NCBI GenBank assembly: GCA_963762635.1
Contig: CAVXLQ010000005.1
Span: forward strand, 292,269 to 356,268
Direction of reading: 5' to 3'
Source of the DNA: Tenggerimyces sp963762635
GTDB taxonomy: Bacteria > Actinomycetota > Actinomycetes > Propionibacteriales > Actinopolymorphaceae
Length of the DNA stretch: 64,000 bases
The notes below the pieces were generated by a model. That model was not told the origin of the DNA and searched no databases. It was given only the letters and a program-made list of their open reading frames with translations. This document shows positions 8,380-17,081 of this stretch, piece by piece; position 1 is the stretch's first letter; each line of letters begins with the position of its first letter. A program made the position numbers and the translations under genes.

Positions 8380-9653
8380 ACGCGAACCTCGACCCTCTGC
8401 GCCAGCAACAGCTCACTCCAGACCGAGCCGATCGCGGCACCCGCGGAGACGGTGATGACTCGCCAGCCGCCCTGCCGGAGCATGCGTACGCTCTCGGCGA
8501 GCTGCTCGGCGACGAGTTCGGGAGAACGTTCCTTCCCGATCGCCCACGACGGGGTGTCGATGACGATCGCGAACGCGTTCGTGGCCCGCTGCCGGATCCG
8601 CACCATCGCCTCGGCCTCGGCCGGGGAGATCACGCCGAGCATCGCGATCAGCAGTCCGTGTGAGCCGTCGTGCGGGAGTCCGAGCGACAGCTGGGTGAGC
8701 TGCCCGACCGACGAGGTGCCCACGACCGCGAGCGCGTCGAGCAGCAGGCCCTCACCGTCCGAGCTCGACGCTTCGCGCGCGGCGACAGCGAACGAGGCGC
8801 CGACGTCGGTCGCGAGCCGGACCGAGTACCCGCGGTGCAGCAAGTGCGTGCCGATCGACGCCGCGCCGCTCACCGCCCACTCGAACGACGACGCCGGCCC
8901 GGTGCCGCGATGTCCGATCCGGCGGGTGTCGAGGAAGACCGTCGCCCGGCTCTGCCAGGGCTGCTCCTCGCGGCGCACCATCAGCTCGCCGCGCCGAGCG
9001 CTGGACCGCCAGTGCACGCGGCGCAGGTCGTCGCCGAAGCGGTACTCGCGGACGGTGATGTCCTCCTCGCCGTCGGCGGTCGCCGCGCGCGGCCGGCTCT
9101 CGCCGCTGGCCGCCCACTCACCGCCGAGACGGACGTACGGCAGCGGATGCACCTCGGGCGTGACGAGCAACGTGTCCCGCGTCTTGAACGCCCGGGTCAG
9201 CTCCACCAGCCCGAACGGGTCGGTCACCCGCAGGGTCAGCGGGCCGATGGTGAACTTGCCGCGGACGTCGGAACGCACCGGGTACGCGACATCGCGCCGC
9301 CAGCGCGCGGACATCCGGTCGAGCACGAACCGAGGCCGAGCACCGAGAACGTACGGCACCTGGTCCTCGAGCAGCAGCAGACCGGTCGGCATCCGGCCGA
9401 CGTTCTCCAGGTGGAGCCGGACGGCCGCCTGCTTGCCGACCGCGACGCGTACCGGGTCGATCGACCGGGTCGCCGCGATCCGGTACCGGGTCCGCGCGAC
9501 GACCAGGACGGTGACGACCGGTAGCGCGATGAGAAAGATCGCGACCCGGAGCATGTCGTTCTGCCCGAGGGCGAGCGCACAGACGGCGGCAGCGATGCCC
9601 GCGGCGAGGAAGGCGCGGCCGCGGGTGGTGAGGCTGGAGAAGCGACCGCCCAC
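8376..9653 (-). CDS. DUF58 domain-containing protein
   Basis: This 425-aa protein starts with GTG at 9653, preceded by TAGGAGC. Two N-terminal transmembrane segments (AFLAAGIAAAVCALALG and VAIFLIALPVVTVLVVA) are followed by a beta-rich region and the DUF58 signature DLRRVHWRSSARRGELMVR, then a von Willebrand-A-like domain. Family members are partners of MoxR AAA+ ATPases, which are thought to remodel or insert metal into vWA proteins. It is translationally coupled to the transglutaminase gene downstream (ATGA overlap) and follows moxR after 63 bp. That short gap holds a 39-bp repeat related to a MITE end at 19.6 kb. Confidence 0.9.
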   Translation of the reverse strand: MGGRFSSLTTRGRAFLAAGIAAAVCALALGQNDMLRVAIFLIALPVVTVLVVARTRYRIAATRSIDPVRVAVGKQAAVRLHLENVGRMPTGLLLLEDQVPYVLGARPRFVLDRMSARWRRDVAYPVRSDVRGKFTIGPLTLRVTDPFGLVELTRAFKTRDTLLVTPEVHPLPYVRLGGEWAASGESRPRAATADGEEDITVREYRFGDDLRRVHWRSSARRGELMVRREEQPWQSRATVFLDTRRIGHRGTGPASSFEWAVSGAASIGTHLLHRGYSVRLATDVGASFAVAAREASSSDGEGLLLDALAVVGTSSVGQLTQLSLGLPHDGSHGLLIAMLGVISPAEAEAMVRIRQRATNAFAIVIDTPSWAIGKERSPELVAEQLAESVRMLRQGGWRVITVSAGAAIGSVWSELLLAQRVEVRV

Positions 9654-9670
9654 TCGAATGCTCCTAGGTT

Positions 9671-9709
9671 GTGTCGCGCGCCAGGCGATCTTTGACAGAC
9701 ATGGCCTAG
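9671..9709. repeat. solo copy of a MITE end (39 bp)
   Basis: This 39-bp stretch begins GTGTCGCGCGCCAGGCGAT and ends GACATGGCCTAG. It matches the right end of the element at 19479-19673 (bases 19637-19675) at 33 of 39 positions by eye. It lies between moxR and the DUF58 gene. No second terminal repeat is visible nearby, so it appears to be a relic. Confidence 0.7.
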
Positions 9710-9716
9710 GCGAAGA

Positions 9717-10745
<1,029 letters not shown>

Positions 10746-11114
10746 GGCCTCCTAGGTACCAGCTTGGCGCCGCCGACGCGGCGATCTGACTTCGACGGGT
10801 GTTGTTAAGTCTCTCAGGTTCACGCACGTTCGGGGACTGCGGTTCGGCGAGCAATGCATCGTGCGGCCGGGCGTCTGCTTAAGACAGTACGTCCTACTCA
10901 GAGATACCCGGCCGTGCGGTGCTCCACTCTCCACCACCTACGCACGTACCGACGCCTGCGTTCCCCGGTTTGTTGTGGATCTGTGTTGCGCTTGGGCCAC
11001 TTCGGCCACCCGAACGCTGGACCACCGGTCCGGGACGCGCCGCTTCGCCCCACTTTCCACCACCGCCTCTGACCAGGCCGTTTGCCGCCTGCAAGGAGGT
11101 GAGTCGAGCGCGCC
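10746..11114. other. intergenic region between moxR and mraZ, no gene seen
   Basis: This stretch separates the divergent moxR and mraZ genes. The moxR-proximal part (about 10780-10830) contains GTTGTTAAGTCTCTC and is the likely site of the leftward promoter. Short frames on both strands lack family features and have no ribosome binding sites. A GCAAGGAGGTGAG segment at 11091-11103 resembles a ribosome binding site but is not followed by a convincing gene. Confidence 0.5.
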
Positions 11115-11172
11115 GTGGAGTGAATGTGGTTGACGGTGGGGTGAAGTGGAGTAAAGTGGCGCTCGGTGGTGG
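11115..11172 (+). promoter_or_regulatory. MraZ-binding array: six GTGG boxes at 10-nt spacing
   Basis: GTGG occurs at 11115, 11126, 11136, 11146, 11156 and 11166, giving steps of 11, 10, 10, 10 and 10. A seventh overlaps at 11169. MraZ is known to bind short direct repeats of about 10-bp period upstream of its own gene, with cores of the TGGG/GTGG type. The array covers the promoter below and ends 37 bp before the mraZ start. It is likely the autorepression site for the first part of the dcw cluster. Confidence 0.85.
11130..11157 (+). promoter_or_regulatory. probable mraZ promoter (sigma-70 type)
   Basis: TTGACG at 11130-11135 and TAAAGT at 11152-11157 are separated by 16 bp, which fits a housekeeping sigma promoter. 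Both hexamers lie within the GTGG array, so MraZ binding would block RNA polymerase. The predicted transcription start is near 11164, giving a leader of about 45 bases. Confidence 0.7.
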
Positions 11173-11208
11173 AGTTGACCGAATCCCACCGGCCGGGAGG
11201 TGCGAGCC

Positions 11209-11640
11209 ATGTTCTTGGGCACGCACACGCCCCGACTGGACGAGAAAGGCCGGCTCTTCCTCCCAGCGAAGTTCCGAGACGAGCTGGCGGAGGGTCTTGT
11301 GGTCACACGAGGACAGGAGCGATGCCTGTACGTGTGGCCGCTAACCGAGTTCGGCCGGTTGACGGAGCAGATGCGGCAGGCGCCGGTGACGAACAAGGCG
11401 GCCCGCGACTACCTCCGGATGCTGTTCGCCGGCGCGTCTGACGAGAAGCCGGACAAGCAGGGGCGGTTCACGATCCCGCCGATGCTGCGCGAGTACGCGG
11501 GCCTCACCCGCGACTGCGTGGTCATCGGGGCCATGAACCGGGTCGAGATCTGGGACTCCGAAGCCTGGGACAACTACTCCGGGCAGCAGGAGCAGGCCTT
11601 CGCCGAGCTCAGCGAGGAGGTCCTTCCCGGAATTTTGTAG
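11209..11640 (+). CDS. mraZ: MraZ, transcriptional regulator of the dcw cluster
   Basis: This 143-aa protein starts with ATG at 11209, eight bases after GGGAGG; an in-frame GTG at 11200 overlaps the ribosome binding site and is less likely. It has two AbrB-like halves, each with the MraZ signature: MFLGTHTPRLDEKGRLFLP (residues 1-19), and DKQGRFTIPPMLREYAGL in the second half, followed by VIGAMNRVEIWDSEAW. It assembles as a ring on the repeated boxes upstream of its own gene. Being first in the cluster, it probably tunes rsmH, ftsL and ftsI expression. Whether its control reaches murE and beyond is uncertain because 12 kb of other genes intervene. Confidence 0.97.
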   Translation: MFLGTHTPRLDEKGRLFLPAKFRDELAEGLVVTRGQERCLYVWPLTEFGRLTEQMRQAPVTNKAARDYLRMLFAGASDEKPDKQGRFTIPPMLREYAGLTRDCVVIGAMNRVEIWDSEAWDNYSGQQEQAFAELSEEVLPGIL

Positions 11641-11859
11641 GGCGCGGTCCGTACTCGTCGTACGACGAGGTCTCCGGCCCGCTCCGCGGCGGCGCGGTCT
11701 GGCATCACTTCCCCGGTGCCAGAAAGCGGCGAACAAGCGCCGAGCGGGCGGGGACCTGGCCGTACGAACACCAGGAAGCCCAACTCCCTGGCAGGGCCGA
11801 TTTCAGCAGTGGCAGTAGGCAGGGAAGCAGTAGCAGTAGCAGTACAGGGGGTCGAGCAC

Positions 11860-11985
11860 ATGGACGGTACGGGGACAGGGCTGCGGCAGGAGTTGCGGTC
11901 CAATCTCGTGGTCGTAGCGGTCTCCTTCGGCGTTTCCGTCGGAGTCACCGCGATCTTCTCCCTGCTGCTCGGACTGGGCGGTTGA
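11860..11985 (+). CDS. small membrane protein of 41 aa preceding rsmH
   Basis: ATG at 11860 lies eight bases after AGGGGG and opens a 41-codon frame: a polar start (MDGTGTGLRQELRSN) and one hydrophobic helix (LVVVAVSFGVSVGVTAIFSL). The stop TGA at 11983-11985 is one base before the rsmH ATG, so translational coupling is plausible. I do not recognise a family. The position inside the dcw operon suggests a cell-division or envelope role, or simply a coupling leader peptide. The 219-bp stretch after mraZ contains repeated CAGTAG/CAGTAC triplets and no other gene. Confidence 0.5.
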   Translation: MDGTGTGLRQELRSNLVVVAVSFGVSVGVTAIFSLLLGLGG

Positions 11986-11986
11986 G

Positions 11987-12952
11987 ATGGCGGCCGCGGC
12001 GCACGTGCCAGTCATGGCAGAACGCGTCGTCGCTTTGCTGGCTCCGGCTCTGGACAAACCCGACGCGGTCGTCGTCGACGCGACGCTCGGCCTCGCCGGT
12101 CACGCGAGCGCACTTCTCGAGAGCAACCCCCAGGCACGGCTGGTCGGACTCGACCGCGATCCCCGCGCGCTGAGCGAGGCGGGGGAGCGGCTGGCCTCGT
12201 CGGCGGACCGGATCGAGCTGGTGCACGCGGTGTACGACGAGCTCCCGGACGTGCTCGACCGGCTCGGCATCGAACGGGTCGACGGCGTGCTGTTCGACCT
12301 CGGTGTCTCCTCGATGCAGCTCGACGACGTCGAGCGTGGCTTCGCGTACAGCCGGGACGTCGCGCTCGACATGCGGATGGACCCGACGACGGGCATCACG
12401 GCGGCCGAGGTGCTGAACAGCTACCCGGCGGCCGACCTCGCGCGGATCCTGCGGGCGTACGGCGAGGAGCGGTTCGCCCGGCGGATCGCCGACGCGGTGG
12501 TCCGGGAACGGTCGAAGGCTCCGTTCAGCACGAGCGGCAGACTGGTCGACCTGCTGCGCGGGGCGATCCCGATGGCTTCGCAGCGAAGCGGTGGGCATCC
12601 GGCGAAGCGGACGTTCCAGGCGCTGCGCATGGAGGTCAACGGGGAGCTGGCGGCATTGCAGCGCGCGCTGCCCGCGGCCGTGAAGGCGCTCGCGGTCGGT
12701 GGCCGGATCGTCGTGCTCGCGTACCACTCGCTCGAGGACCGGCTGGTCAAGCAGACGTTCGCGACGCTCGCCAAGCCCGACGTGCCGGACCGGCTGCCGA
12801 TCATCCCGCCCGGACACGAACCCGTGCTGCGGCTGGTGACCCGCGGCGCCGAGAAGCCGTCCGCCACCGAGTCGGCGGACAACCCACGAGCCAGCTCGGC
12901 CCGGCTACGGGCCGCCGAAAAGATCCGCGAAGGAAGGGGTGAAGCGGCATGA
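11987..12952 (+). CDS. rsmH: RsmH, 16S rRNA (cytosine-1402-N4) methyltransferase
   Basis: This 321-aa protein starts with ATG at 11987. The opening HVPVMAERVVALLAPAL and SAM motif VVVDATLGLAGHASALLE are characteristic, as are LFDLGVSSMQLDDVERGFAY, LDMRMDPTTGITAAEVLN and the C-terminal VLAYHSLEDRLVKQTF. RsmH (MraW) methylates N4 of C1402 in the ribosomal P site. The length is normal for the family. The gene overlaps ftsL by four bases (ATGA). As in nearly all bacteria, it follows mraZ. Confidence 0.97.
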   Translation: MAAAAHVPVMAERVVALLAPALDKPDAVVVDATLGLAGHASALLESNPQARLVGLDRDPRALSEAGERLASSADRIELVHAVYDELPDVLDRLGIERVDGVLFDLGVSSMQLDDVERGFAYSRDVALDMRMDPTTGITAAEVLNSYPAADLARILRAYGEERFARRIADAVVRERSKAPFSTSGRLVDLLRGAIPMASQRSGGHPAKRTFQALRMEVNGELAALQRALPAAVKALAVGGRIVVLAYHSLEDRLVKQTFATLAKPDVPDRLPIIPPGHEPVLRLVTRGAEKPSATESADNPRASSARLRAAEKIREGRGEAA

Positions 12953-13479
12953 GCCTTCTCGACATCCTCGACCCGGCGCGCCGCGAACCCGTTCCGGAGC
13001 AGGAGCGCGAGCGCTGGCTCGACGTCGTACCCAACGCACCGTTCAAGGCACCGCGGGTTCCGTTCGTCCTACTCGTCCTCGCTGTGCTCGGTGTGGGGCT
13101 GGTCGGACTGCTGCTTCTCAATACTTCTTTGCAGCAGGGCTCGTTCGCGATCCACGACCTGCAGCGGCAGACGTCGCTGCTCGCCGACCGGCAGAGCGAG
13201 CTCGAGCGCAAGGTCGCGGTGCTGCAGGCCCCGGAGAACCTCGCGGCGCGCGCGGTGAAGCTCGGCATGGTGCCGAACCCGAACCCCGCGTTCCTGCGGC
13301 TGTCCGACGGCAAGATCCTCGGCGACCCCGAGCCTGCCAAGGCGCCGGTGAAGCCCAAGCCGAAGGTGACGCCGCCCGCGAAGCCGCCGGTGAAGCCGGC
13401 GGCAGGGACCAAGCCGCCAGTCAAGCAACCGGTGAAGCCGAAGAAGCCGGTGACGCCGGTGAACGGCGGCACCCGATGA
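12949..13479 (+). CDS. ftsL: FtsL-like division protein
   Basis: This 176-aa bitopic protein starts with ATG at 12949. A short cytoplasmic segment (1-37) is followed by a transmembrane helix at about 38-58 (FVLLVLAVLGVGLVGLLLLN) and a heptad-like coiled coil at 62-95 (DLQRQTSLLADRQSELERKV). The family motif LGMVPNPNPAFLRL comes next. The last 50 residues are a Lys/Pro-rich tail (VKPKPKVTPPAKPPVKP), longer than in most FtsL. FtsL forms a complex with FtsQ and FtsB and controls FtsW-FtsI. The gene overlaps rsmH and ftsI by four bases on each side, indicating tight coupling. Confidence 0.9.
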   Translation: MSLLDILDPARREPVPEQERERWLDVVPNAPFKAPRVPFVLLVLAVLGVGLVGLLLLNTSLQQGSFAIHDLQRQTSLLADRQSELERKVAVLQAPENLAARAVKLGMVPNPNPAFLRLSDGKILGDPEPAKAPVKPKPKVTPPAKPPVKPAAGTKPPVKQPVKPKKPVTPVNGGTR

Positions 13480-15521
13480 GCGAACGTCGCCTGCCGCCGG
13501 GCGCTCGCCGTCCCGGTCCCGGCACCGAGAAGCAAGGGACACCCCGTCGCCGGGTTCCGGCGACGGGGCGTCCGCCGCGCCCTGCCGGCGGTCAGGTGCA
13601 GTCGCCGCCGCGCCGGCGCGCGCCGGAGGACCAGCCGCGCCAGCGCCGCGAGCAGCCGCGCGCACCGCGGCTGATGCCGCCGAAGGAAGGCCAGCAGCGG
13701 CGCCGTCCGCCGCGCCCCCAGTCCGTGCGCAAGCCCCAGCCGGTGCGCAAGACGAAGCCACCGCGCCGACCGAAGCCGCCGCGTACGTTCAAGCTCGGCA
13801 AGTCCAGCCGGCGGCTGCGGGTCGGCTTCCTGCTGCTCGCGATCATCGGCTCGGTGTTCGCCGGGCGGCTGATCGAGGTGCAGGGCGTCCAGGCGGCGAA
13901 GTACTCGGCGATGGCGACGAGCGAGCGGCTGCACGACGTCGTGCTGCACGCGTCGCGCGGCGAGATCTCCGACGCGTCCGGCAAGCCGCTCGCCACGACA
14001 GTCGACACCGTCGCGGTGACGGCGGACCCGAAGCTGACGCGGGCGAACGCGGCGCGGATCGCCGCTGTCATCAGCCCGCTGCTCAAGGTGCCGGCGACCT
14101 CGCTGACGCCGAAGCTGGCGAAGAAGGACACCCGCTTCGTCTTCCTCGCGCGGTACGTGTCGCGCGACGTGTGGAACAAGGTCCGCGACCGGCTGTCGAA
14201 GCAGAAGCTGGTCGGCGTGTTCAACCAGCCCGACCCGCTGCGTACGTACCCGTCGAAGAACGTCGCCGCGAACATCGTCGGCTTCGTCGGCTCGGACGGC
14301 AACGGCCTCGGCGGGCTCGAGTACGCGCTCGACAAGCAGCTCAAGGGCAAGGACGGGAAGGCCCAGTACGAGCTCGGTGCCGGCGGCAAACGCATCCCGC
14401 TGGCGACGAACTCCAGCCAGGATCCGGTGCCGGGTGCCAACGTCCGGTTGACGATCGACCGCGACGTCCAGTGGGCCGCGCAGCGCGCGATCGCCGAGCA
14501 GGTGCGTAAGAGCAAGGCGAAGAGCGGCGACGTCGTGGTGATCGACACCAAGACCGGTGAGCTCATCGCGCTCGCGACCGCGCCGACGTACGACCCGAAC
14601 GTGGCCGGCAAGGCGAAGGCGGCGAACCGCGCCAACCGGCCGCTGACCGACATGTACGAGCCGGGCAGTGTGATGAAGGTGCTGACCGCTGCCGCGCTGG
14701 TCGACGGTGGGTACGTGGACGCGTCGACGAAGATCAAGCTGCCGAGCCACTTGCGGCGCGACGGCAGGTCGATCGGCGACTGGTGGGGACACGGGACGAT
14801 CGACCTCACGGTCGCCGGTGCGCTCGCACGGTCCAGCAACATCGGCACGGTGCTCGCGGCGGAACGGATGCCGAAGGCCGAGCAGCGCGCGTACCTGGCG
14901 AAGTTCGGCATCGGAACCGCTCCGGGCACCGGCTTCCCGGGCGAGTCGTCGGGACTGCTGCTGCCGATGGACAAGTGGAGCGACCTGCAGCGGGCGACGA
15001 TCTCGTTCGGCCAGGGCGTCGCGGTGAGCGCGGTGCAGATCGCGTCCGGGCTCGCGACCGTGGCCAACGACGGCGTCCGGATTTCGCCGACCCTGGTCAA
15101 GGGCTACGTCGATGCCAAGGGCGCCTTGACACCGGCGCCCGCGCCGAAGACCTCGCGCGTGGTCAGCAAGGAGGCGGCGAACACCGTCGCGCTGATGATG
15201 GAGCAGGTCGTCCAGGGCGACGGTGCGCTGGCCAAGAAGGCTCAGATCCCTGGCTACCGGGTGGCGGGCAAGACGGGTACGGCGCAGAAGGCCGACTCGA
15301 CCTGCGGCTGCTACCGCGGCTACACGGCCTCGTTCGGCGGCTTCGCCCCGGCGGACGACCCGCGCTTCGTCGTGTACGTCGCGCTGCAGGACCCGCAGGG
15401 CGACCACAGCGGCTCCACGAACGGCGCGCCAGTCTTCCACGACGTGATGTCGTTCGCGCTGCAGAAGTACGGTGTCCCGCCCACCGGTTCGAAGACCCCC
15501 GAGCTCCCGCTCGAGTGGTAG
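13476..15521 (+). CDS. ftsI: FtsI (PBP3), septal peptidoglycan transpeptidase
   Basis: This 681-aa class B penicillin-binding protein starts with ATG at 13476, overlapping the ftsL stop. It has an unusually long basic/proline-rich cytoplasmic tail (about 1-112), one transmembrane helix (about 115-135), a pedestal domain, then the transpeptidase domain. The catalytic motifs are SVMK (Ser398, Lys401), SSN (453-455) and KTG (599-601). It crosslinks septal glycan strands made by FtsW. In most actinobacteria murE follows directly; here a 99-aa ORF and a 12-kb block of other genes follow instead. Confidence 0.96.
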   Translation: MSERRLPPGARRPGPGTEKQGTPRRRVPATGRPPRPAGGQVQSPPRRRAPEDQPRQRREQPRAPRLMPPKEGQQRRRPPRPQSVRKPQPVRKTKPPRRPKPPRTFKLGKSSRRLRVGFLLLAIIGSVFAGRLIEVQGVQAAKYSAMATSERLHDVVLHASRGEISDASGKPLATTVDTVAVTADPKLTRANAARIAAVISPLLKVPATSLTPKLAKKDTRFVFLARYVSRDVWNKVRDRLSKQKLVGVFNQPDPLRTYPSKNVAANIVGFVGSDGNGLGGLEYALDKQLKGKDGKAQYELGAGGKRIPLATNSSQDPVPGANVRLTIDRDVQWAAQRAIAEQVRKSKAKSGDVVVIDTKTGELIALATAPTYDPNVAGKAKAANRANRPLTDMYEPGSVMKVLTAAALVDGGYVDASTKIKLPSHLRRDGRSIGDWWGHGTIDLTVAGALARSSNIGTVLAAERMPKAEQRAYLAKFGIGTAPGTGFPGESSGLLLPMDKWSDLQRATISFGQGVAVSAVQIASGLATVANDGVRISPTLVKGYVDAKGALTPAPAPKTSRVVSKEAANTVALMMEQVVQGDGALAKKAQIPGYRVAGKTGTAQKADSTCGCYRGYTASFGGFAPADDPRFVVYVALQDPQGDHSGSTNGAPVFHDVMSFALQKYGVPPTGSKTPELPLEW

Positions 15522-15524
15522 GAG

Positions 15525-15824
15525 ATGCCGGTTTACTCCCTCTGGGTGAACGGCTCCGGATCGGAGCGCGAACCCTTGACAGAAGAAGAGGTCGACGCAC
15601 TGCGCGACCGGGTCGCCGCCGAGCTGGTCGGACGGCAGGGATCGCCCGCCTCGGTGATCAAGGGGCAGCTGAACGTTTCCCAGGACCGGGCCAAGGGCCC
15701 CCTCGGCGGCGTCTACTTCCTCGACGCGATGGACGACGAGGTGGCCAACGAGTGGGGCTGGCAGCTCGAAGAGATCGTCGGCCTGCCCGTCCACGTGATG
15801 CTGTACCGGGAGACCTGGTCCTAA
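15525..15824 (+). CDS. hypothetical protein, 99 aa
   Basis: ATG at 15525 lies three bases after the ftsI stop, with GGTAGGAG just before it. The product is soluble and acidic, with LTEEEVDALRDRVAAELVG, SVIKGQLNVSQDRAKGPLGG, DAMDDEVANEWGWQLEEIV and a C-terminal VHVMLYRETWS. I recognise no family, signal peptide or membrane segment. Coupling to ftsI and ordinary codon use suggest it is a real gene. It is the last gene before the unrelated block. Confidence 0.6.
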   Translation: MPVYSLWVNGSGSEREPLTEEEVDALRDRVAAELVGRQGSPASVIKGQLNVSQDRAKGPLGGVYFLDAMDDEVANEWGWQLEEIVGLPVHVMLYRETWS

Positions 15825-15838
15825 CCCACAAGCTGATC

Positions 15839-15925
15839 CACTTCCCTCACCGAAACGGGGTTGTGCAACGTGGCAACAGCCCTCAAAACCCCCACCCGCT
15901 TGGGGAAGTCGCAGCGGCTGTGGAC
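15839..15925. repeat. diverged inverted member of the 60.3-kb palindromic repeat family
   Basis: This stretch carries CACTTCCCTCACC, then GTGCAACGTGGCAAC (the exact reverse complement of GTTGCCACGTTGCAC in the 60.3-kb repeats), and ends with GGGGAAGTCG and GGCTGTGGAC. Element order and spacing match the complement of the 60.3-kb units. It lies just after the orphan 99-aa gene, close to the left junction of the 12-kb block. Confidence 0.75.
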
Positions 15926-16045
15926 GGAATTCGGTGCCAGCTGACGTCTACGGAGGCACACATCGCCTGCGCTCCGCGAGTGCCTGTCGTCGGGTGTAGA
16001 CGCCTGCTGGAATGACGTGGCACTCACTGACCGCCCTCTCGTACC

Positions 16046-16945
16046 ATGCGGCGGGTGGAGGTCTTGGGAATCGAGGTCGAGACGTCACTGGTGCGCCGAT
16101 GGGCCAGGTGGCTGGCGCCGGCCTGCCAGCCGTTCTTCTTGACCGCCGCCGAAGCGGCCGAACTCAGGCTCGCTTCAGAGTGTGGTGTCGTGGACGACCT
16201 TTCGCCGGAACTGCGCGACACCTACGAGACGTGGAACCTCGCCAAGGATCTGGAAGTCGTGTGGCTTGACGAACACGCGTTCCATACTCAGCCGCCCGAT
16301 GTTCGTGCCAGGCTCGTCCTGGCGCAGGTCGGACACGGGCGAGGAGCAGTGCCGTCCATCACCGATTGGGCGGACATCTTCGATGCACAGGTGCTGCGCG
16401 AGCAGGCCGACGGGCATCGCTTCGTCTGGTGGCCAAACCTGGTGGAGCACCATCTCGAGACCGTCTTCCAGCGCGTTTTCAGTGAGTGGCAGCTGCCATG
16501 TCAGCGCAAGTCGGTACCGGAGGAGATCTGGCGCTCAGCCGCACGCATCCTTCCCCGTGCCCGAGCACTCAGCGGTACCTTCGCCAGTGGGAGCAGAGAA
16601 AGCTCCTTCGCCCGAGGAAGCGCAACAAACTGCTTCGCCACCGTGATGGCGGCCGCAGGAGTCCAGCGCCCCGACGATGAGCCCTTCGACGCGTGGCTTG
16701 CCGCCAACTGCGCCGTAGGAGGCAGCGACGACCTGCCAGGCACCGTGCTGGTATCGCGCGACGCGGAAGGTAAAAACACGCATGCGGCGGTCACTCTTGG
16801 AGGCGGCTGGGTACTGCACAAGCCAGGTCAGGAATGGCTTAGCCCTCACCAGGTTCTCACGGTCGGCGACCTCAACAGCCTCGCTCCACCGGGGCTCACT
16901 CTTCACCGCTACTCGTTACCGGACAGCCCGCTGACGCACGAATGA
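16046..16945 (+). CDS. hypothetical protein with an NlpC/P60-like C-terminal domain
   Basis: ATG at 16046 opens a 299-aa protein. The first 170 residues are charged, Trp-rich and unassigned (FFLTAAEAAELRLASECGVV, ETWNLAKDLEVVWLDEHAF). The C-terminal part resembles a papain-fold amidase: Cys196 in ATNCFATVMAAAGV, His246 in NTHAAVTLGGGWVLHKPG, with PGTVLVSRD before it, spaced as in NlpC/P60 hydrolases. No signal peptide is visible, so a cytoplasmic role is likely. Base composition is lower in GC and codon use less biased than in neighbouring dcw genes, suggesting transfer. The function is unknown. Confidence 0.6.
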   Translation: MRRVEVLGIEVETSLVRRWARWLAPACQPFFLTAAEAAELRLASECGVVDDLSPELRDTYETWNLAKDLEVVWLDEHAFHTQPPDVRARLVLAQVGHGRGAVPSITDWADIFDAQVLREQADGHRFVWWPNLVEHHLETVFQRVFSEWQLPCQRKSVPEEIWRSAARILPRARALSGTFASGSRESSFARGSATNCFATVMAAAGVQRPDDEPFDAWLAANCAVGGSDDLPGTVLVSRDAEGKNTHAAVTLGGGWVLHKPGQEWLSPHQVLTVGDLNSLAPPGLTLHRYSLPDSPLTHE

Positions 16946-17081
16946 TGCACGCCACACGGAACGGCGACACACCAACAAACGTCGACGACCCGTCGCCGCG
17001 GTTGCCTGCCGAGAGGTATTGAGTGTCGATCTTGCTCGTGTCCTGCGACACTGCCCGGGATCGCGCGTCCTGGAGGAACTC

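Noticed and set aside
12801..15794. Long minus-strand open frame over rsmH-ftsL-ftsI (997 codons)
   Set aside because: Antisense shadow of three well-recognised division genes.
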